This document shows, piece by piece, positions 60,701-64,000 of a stretch of DNA of 64,000 nucleotides. Made by a program: the position numbers and the translations under genes. The DNA comes from Bradyrhizobium sp. (lineage in GTDB: Bacteria > Pseudomonadota > Alphaproteobacteria > Rhizobiales > Xanthobacteraceae), in NCBI RefSeq assembly GCF_030654605.1, contig NZ_JAURXB010000282.1, forward strand, positions 1 through 64,000, given 5' to 3'. Within the stretch, counting starts at the first letter, position 1; each line of letters opens with the position of its first letter. The notes beneath the pieces were generated by a model. It made no database searches. It was not told the origin of the DNA and saw only the letters and a list, made by a program, of their open reading frames with translations.

Positions 60701-63700
60701 TGCCGAGACGGTCATCACCTTCAGCAGCGCGATAGCCAATTCCACCATCATGCTGACGAGCGAGCTTCCGCTTGTCACCGGCAATGGCACCGTGATCGAC
60801 GGCGGCAGCAACCACATCACCGTCAGCGGCAACGATCTCTATCGCGGCTTCTACGTCGGCGACGCCACGAACAATGTTTCGGCTACGATCCAGAATCTCA
60901 CGATCGCCCACGCCATGGCGAAGGGCGATGACGGCGCCAATGGCGGCGGCGGCAGCGCCGGGCTCGGCGGCGCGCTGTTCGTCAGCTCCCACGCGTCGCT
61001 CACCATCAGCAACCTGGATGTGCAGTCCAACCAGGCCGTCGGCGGTGCCGGCTCGGGCCTCGGAGGAATGAGCACCGGCGCTGGAACCTTCGGTAGCGGC
61101 GGGATCGCTGGCGGCGCTGGCGGTTTCGGCGGCGGCGGAGGTGCGCTCGGCGGTGCTGGCGGGTTCGGGGGCGGCAACGGGACCGGCGATGCGGTTTCCC
61201 CGACCGGCACGCCGAATACCGGTAGCAGCGCCTGGACACAGATCGCCTACATGGCGCCTGACGGGAACCAGTTTAACGGCAATGGCAACCTGCAGCCGAC
61301 CTACAGCTATGGGACGGCGAATTCGACGACCAGCGATTGGGAAACGACGTTCACGACCTACACGGGTCAGCAGATCCTTTTCATCACCGGTGACGGCCAG
61401 TACTGGGGCATCACCGACTATCAGACGCTACGGACGATCATCGACAGTTACACCTCCAGCTTTGGCCCGAACATCACGTTCAGTGCCGGCCTCAATGGCG
61501 TGGCGACGACGACCCAGGGCGATGTCCTGTCGCGGAACTCGGCGCCCGAGGATCCCTGGATCGTTTTGAATGGTTCCCATGGGGATGGCGTCAGCGCCGG
61601 TCTGGTGCTGTGGGGCGAAAATGCGTATGGGGCCGGCGGTGGCTACACGGCGCTCGCTTCCAGCCACGGCGGCGTGAATGTTTTCGTCACCGTGCAGCCG
61701 TCGACGGCACCGGTTGGCGGCGGCGGCGCGGGCATGGGTGGCGGTATCTTCGTCCAGGACGGCGGCAACCTGAACGTTACCGGCAACCTCAGCGTCAATG
61801 GCAACAGCATCGCTGGGGCTAGCGGCGGCAATGCCGGCAGCGCATTCGGCGCCGGCCTGTTCCTGCAGGGCGCGTCCGGCACCATCACCTTCCAGCCCGG
61901 CATTGGCCAGACCCAAACCATCGCCGACGCAATCGCCGACCAGTCGGGCTCCGGCGGCACCGCCGGCAATGCGGGGGTCTACGCGCTCACACTCAACGGC
62001 GCCGGCACGCTGGTGCTGGCGGGCAGCAATACCTACACCGGCGCCACTACGATCGTGGCCGGCACGCTCCAGGTCGACGGCTCGATCGCCAATTCCGCGG
62101 TCACCGTACAGACCGGCGGCGTACTGGACGGCAACGGCATCACCGGCGCGGTTGTCGTGCAGAGCGGCGCGACGCTGGCGGCGGGCACCGGCGCGGGCAT
62201 ACTCAGCACGGGCAATCTCTCGCTCCAGGCAGGCGCGACGTTCGCGGCCGAAATCGGCGGCGCTACCGCCGGCACCTATGATCAGGTCTACGTCACCGGC
62301 ACGGTGGCGCTGAACGGCGCCACGCTCTCGGCCTCGCTGATCAACTCATTTGCGCCGACCGGCGGCAGCTTCACGATCCTCAACAATGACGGCGTCGATG
62401 CAGTCAGCGGCACCTTCGCCGGATTGGCGGAAGGCGCTACGTTCGCGCTTGGCAGTCAGAATTACCGCATCAGCTATGTCGGCGGCACCGGCAATGATGT
62501 CACGGTGTCTGTCGATAATACCATTCAGCTGGTCAGCCAAACCTTCCTCGGCGGTTCGGGCGACCAGGGCGCGTCCGACGTCTCCTATGCCAATGGCCAC
62601 CTTTACCTGGCCTACAATTCGCTGCCGGAAACCCAGACCACGTCCGACAATTCCACGATAGTGAGTTTCACGACGGCGGCCGACGCCGCCCCGACGCAGG
62701 ATTTCTCTCAACTCTGGACCTACGGCTTCTTCAACGGCGTCGCCGCCGACGGCAGCCATATCTATGCGGTCGGCGCCAGCCATCCCGGCGACGGGCTGAC
62801 GACAGACGGCATCGGCGGCGCCGAAGTCAAGACGATGCTGGCAACCTTCAATGCCAATGGCAGCGTGGGCAACAATCCGGCGCCAGCGACCGGCTACTCC
62901 ACGACTCATTTCTTTGGCTACACCGGGGTCGAGATTTATCAGGACGTTCTCGCCTCAACACAGGGCGGCATCACTTATCTCTATGCCGTCGGCTTCGGAC
63001 AGCCGTCCAGTTATGGCGCTTATGTCATCGCCCGCTACGACAGTAGCGGCACGATGGTGGACGCCGCGGCCGACCCGCTCCCCGTGCCCGGCTTCTCGAT
63101 TGCCCGCGACGTGGTCGAGTTCAACGGCCAGATCTGGGCGGTCGGTTATACCGAACATTCCGGCGATCCCGTCGGAAGGGCGGCGGTTTGGGCCGCAAAC
63201 TACAATCTGACCTCGATCGCGACTTACAAGGACACTGTCGAAACGGCCGCCGGAAACTTCGAAGGCGCCGCGGTGATCGGCAGCAACCTCTATGCGGTCG
63301 GCAATGTCACCAGCAGCGGCAACGACTACCTTGTGGCAAAATATAACACCGACGGCTCGGTGGCCTGGAGCCATTCGTTTGGCGGCACCGGCGCCGACTA
63401 CCTGAACAGCGCGGTCGCGCTCAACGGCCATCTCTATGTCGTCGGCTCCACCACGGACGCCTCCGGCAATACCGACGGCGTGCTGATGGAAATCAGCACG
63501 GTCGACGGCAGCGTCATCTCGACCACCAGCTATGGCGGCGCGCTGTACGATTCCTTCAACTCGATTACCACAGACGGTCAGTACCTCTACATCGCCGGCG
63601 AATCAAAGAGTTTTGCCGGCGGCGGCAACGTTGCCGGTCAAGGCGACGCGATCCTGCTGACCTACGATGTCGGTGGCGGTCCGGTGATTAACACGGATCA

Positions 63701-64000
63701 GTTCCAGGTCGCAGCCAGCGGCGCGAACACGCCGACCACAGTCACCGGTCTTCTGGTCACGGATTCCGACGCGGGAGAAACCCTGACGCTGTCGGCGACG
63801 GCGGCGCAGGCCACCGCATTCGGCAGCACCATCACGCCCTCTTCGGGGTCCGGCGATCTGTCCGAAATCAACACCGCCATCGGCAGCGTCGTCTACGAAC
63901 CCGGCGCGACGCCGCCAGACACCGACATGATCACGTTCACCGTCACAGGCGCGAGCGGGTCGGATACCGTCCATTTCGTCTTCAATCAGGCGGGCAACGG
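54744..64000 (+). CDS. Giant mosaic exoprotein: FecR-like, VCBS, beta-propeller and beta-helix domains (incomplete at right edge)
   Basis: Open from a TTG at 54744 through base 64000: more than 3,085 residues without a stop. Domains by residue: family-specific start (1-118, MNYVEKFDSGLFSGLGAFSG); FecR-like barrel (about 119-243, ending TATMGIRGTAVLVEIDF); VCBS/Ig-like repeats of about 140 residues (about 360-1180; FADVDLTDRPTV and similar at 411, 556, 696, 840, 980, 1094); tandem-adhesin domain (1186-1300); seven-repeat propeller (1310-1686); cadherin-like repeats (1730-1956); glycine-rich beta-helix with an insert (1960-2590) including an autotransporter-type strand repeat (GTLVLAGSNTYTGATTIVAG); second propeller (2596-2966); cadherin-like module to the edge. 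No signal peptide is seen, which suits type I secretion via a C-terminal signal not in the window. Probably a cell-surface or secreted adhesin; role unproven. The start has no strong Shine-Dalgarno site. Confidence 0.88.
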   Translation, partial: MNYVEKFDSGLFSGLGAFSGAGESYSVDVHPRSNTLGPDTIVVPDAHLLFSGDYKRSGLDLVLSKDGQEFVAREYFRGENRATLASPDGANLSGKTVEALAGQVDYAQAGGNIAPEKVIGQVTKLTGSATATRNGVSISLNVGDNVHKGDVVQAGSDSALGITFIDGTVFGLSSNARMVLNEMIYNPAGSNNASLLTLVQGTISFVAGATAKSGDMKVDTPTATMGIRGTAVLVEIDFDIPQPGAAPPVSFRILVEPNGTSGEYVLLDKLTLLPIATVNQPGTQTIVNGQGVVTFIASAQIPANAQQLINEIFSLKFTDANPKFIGIPPVDSITPQTFVVRLPDGTPIDQLPIIRISLVYETPAAPPPNGGNTRFHLNIPPDLVASSNHFTERLLTSGNAALDTVSGTIRFADINPEDLPTVTAQFDSYVYRNAQQDIILTSSLTLEQLAAIEAVEVPLAVVADPGNTNIGGATWTYRVADHALDFLAEGETLTLTYMARVDTNYSEYNTVVFKPFKITITGTNDLPTAAATGSAIIELFGTGNPTIDHAEGVITFADVDLTDRPTVTAPFANYVYTAANGSPLALTTAQQNALAAVLTLTPAASNTNNGSVAWSYDVADANFDFIAAGETLVLNYTAIVDDGHGGVVSVPLTLTVTVHGTNDIPTITATSGGFVELVGATGNTTPPDHAGGTITFTDVDLTDRPTVSSHFTSYTYQNPAHTDVTSALTALQLAAIAAVHPSLLLTPAGANANNGSVTWSYDLPDNSFDFLAADEILTLLYTATVNDAHGGVVSTPITVTITGSNDAPDIVADTSGTSGTNVHDLTESDSALTSSGSLAVSDADITNTVATSVVALSVGGSGNGSRPAGLTDAVLQAMLSVDLGNVIDNAHTDGTIHWSFDSDTQAFDFLATGETLELTYTIRATDSDASHATDDQVVVVTITGTNDIPIIAGVATGDVAEDLAVDNSSHIVTTGQLTIADADAGQSTFAAQTSTSATYGIFSLAEDGTWTYTADNTQSAIQQLGANGTLTDSFTAVSSDGTASQLVTVTIAGTNDAPVITSAAQAGSVTEAVNNSADEINNVTHQATGALAFGDVDLADIHNVSVAGNATAGYRGTLSAGIADASTGDGAGSIGWTFAVADGALDDLAATDVLTQTYTVTVDDGHGGTSSQTVTITINGAADNQAPVVSAAVTLAAIAEDSAARLITQAELLANTTDPDGPSLTATGLAITAGNGTLVDNLNGTWSYTPALNDDTDVSFSYAVTDGVAAPVATSATLDIAPVADAPTLSGTFDSLTSGLSYIDSAGAISPRIAALAEGGFVTVWSRSNGAGGYDLFARFLDADGQPVNTTVAIATDSSGFTDADAKVEALAGGGFVVVWRSDRGDSDIYARVFDAAGNSVGGEVPVNLGNSVYDLVPQVTALTGGGFAVTWHSTSHSDSSTDNDIYARVFSPTGSPVTAGEIVVSNNNPWYDSGPQISQLSNGGFVVTWYADRADDGSLDGNIYARVYNAAGTAVTAEITVSPENTIYDYLPEVTVLTGGRFAITWSGNNGELYARVYEANGGAVSSLTVVNPVDAITDNSPKIAALAGGGFAVSWYAARTAAGGSDADQNVFVRLFDVNGLPVGGPIQVNLDNSESDTEPQIVALPNGGFAVSWTVLSGSDELAQIRFFNGQGVPSGIPVSLGSAEFQSPANGSDIRNFDLAVDSTNAVAAGAEVYDSSYGSTGIATAIARPAAVANGDEDTAIVLPAVTAALTDLDGSETLALAVSAIPAGATLADGAGGHSFTASSGNTTVNITGWTLSTLAITPPLNYNGDLTLTVTATGIETANGDTESTVKTIDIHVNPVNDAPVITSNGGGATASASVAENSTVVTTVTPTDVDGDTPSYSVLTGAGSPDAAKFTIDESTGALNFITAPDFETPGSVAGSNVYTVQVQASDGSGGTDVQTITVNVTNVAEGPTYVVTSTADSTADGTLRSAITFANAHAETVITFSSAIANSTIMLTSELPLVTGNGTVIDGGSNHITVSGNDLYRGFYVGDATNNVSATIQNLTIAHAMAKGDDGANGGGGSAGLGGALFVSSHASLTISNLDVQSNQAVGGAGSGLGGMSTGAGTFGSGGIAGGAGGFGGGGGALGGAGGFGGGNGTGDAVSPTGTPNTGSSAWTQIAYMAPDGNQFNGNGNLQPTYSYGTANSTTSDWETTFTTYTGQQILFITGDGQYWGITDYQTLRTIIDSYTSSFGPNITFSAGLNGVATTTQGDVLSRNSAPEDPWIVLNGSHGDGVSAGLVLWGENAYGAGGGYTALASSHGGVNVFVTVQPSTAPVGGGGAGMGGGIFVQDGGNLNVTGNLSVNGNSIAGASGGNAGSAFGAGLFLQGASGTITFQPGIGQTQTIADAIADQSGSGGTAGNAGVYALTLNGAGTLVLAGSNTYTGATTIVAGTLQVDGSIANSAVTVQTGGVLDGNGITGAVVVQSGATLAAGTGAGILSTGNLSLQAGATFAAEIGGATAGTYDQVYVTGTVALNGATLSASLINSFAPTGGSFTILNNDGVDAVSGTFAGLAEGATFALGSQNYRISYVGGTGNDVTVSVDNTIQLVSQTFLGGSGDQGASDVSYANGHLYLAYNSLPETQTTSDNSTIVSFTTAADAAPTQDFSQLWTYGFFNGVAADGSHIYAVGASHPGDGLTTDGIGGAEVKTMLATFNANGSVGNNPAPATGYSTTHFFGYTGVEIYQDVLASTQGGITYLYAVGFGQPSSYGAYVIARYDSSGTMVDAAADPLPVPGFSIARDVVEFNGQIWAVGYTEHSGDPVGRAAVWAANYNLTSIATYKDTVETAAGNFEGAAVIGSNLYAVGNVTSSGNDYLVAKYNTDGSVAWSHSFGGTGADYLNSAVALNGHLYVVGSTTDASGNTDGVLMEISTVDGSVISTTSYGGALYDSFNSITTDGQYLYIAGESKSFAGGGNVAGQGDAILLTYDVGGGPVINTDQFQVAASGANTPTTVTGLLVTDSDAGETLTLSATAAQATAFGSTITPSSGSGDLSEINTAIGSVVYEPGATPPDTDMITFTVTGASGSDTVHFVFNQAGN

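Overview
The window is chromosomal DNA from an alphaproteobacterium of the Bradyrhizobium group (family Nitrobacteraceae). This is inferred from GC-rich codon use on both strands, the divK-pleD pair, mipZ, EipB (DUF1849), DUF1489 and DUF3572 genes, a phasin gene with PhaR-type operators, a FixK/FNR box in front of a fixG/ccoG gene, and several families of palindromic intergenic repeats of the kind typical of these genomes. No rRNA, tRNA, CRISPR array, phage or insertion sequence was seen. Most of the window is housekeeping DNA.

Layout. 1-8.5 kb: end of an amidase gene, dprA, then a tight topA-rnr-DUF983-NUDIX run. 8.7-15.6 kb: a flavin-dependent monooxygenase, rpmG, a YeeE/YedE sulfur-transporter pair divergent from ccoG, and an MFS exporter divergent from its likely TetR repressor. 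15.6-19.2 kb: pleD-divK (c-di-GMP and cell cycle) and DUF3572-dinB. 19.6-31.5 kb: an RlpA-like protein, a ferric-reductase-like flavocytochrome, EipB, RidA, GDPD, a FemAB-like acyltransferase, HIT, TrmO, a Bug solute-binding protein, AzlCD, a lytic transglycosylase, an orphan GrdB-like protein and a PilZ protein. 31.6-43.2 kb: clpA-clpS, a Tad-type von Willebrand protein, a phasin, a D,D-carboxypeptidase with SPOR domain, a membrane J-protein next to a vWA protein, an alpha/beta hydrolase and mipZ. 43.4-54.2 kb: panC, DUF1489, several membrane proteins, a GST, an aldo-keto reductase, an orphan XRE regulator, mgtE and two tandem polysaccharide deacetylases.

The most unusual object fills the last 9.2 kb: one reading frame that starts at a TTG near 54744 and is still open at base 64000 (more than 3,085 residues). 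It encodes a mosaic exoprotein: a FecR-like domain, about six VCBS/Ig-like repeats, a seven-repeat array readable as a beta-propeller, cadherin-like repeats, a glycine-rich beta-helix interrupted by an unrecognised insert, an autotransporter-type strand repeat, a second seven-repeat propeller and another cadherin-like module. It is preceded by a 490-base gene-free, relatively AT-rich region with a nested palindrome.

Regulatory sites that can be read directly include two PhaR-type boxes around the phasin promoter, a FixK/FNR box and a separate 7-bp dyad in the yeeE-ccoG divergent region, a TetR-type dyad, and four strong intrinsic terminators. Several genes end inside extragenic palindromes: the last codons of the TetR gene and the stop codon of dinB lie within repeat elements.
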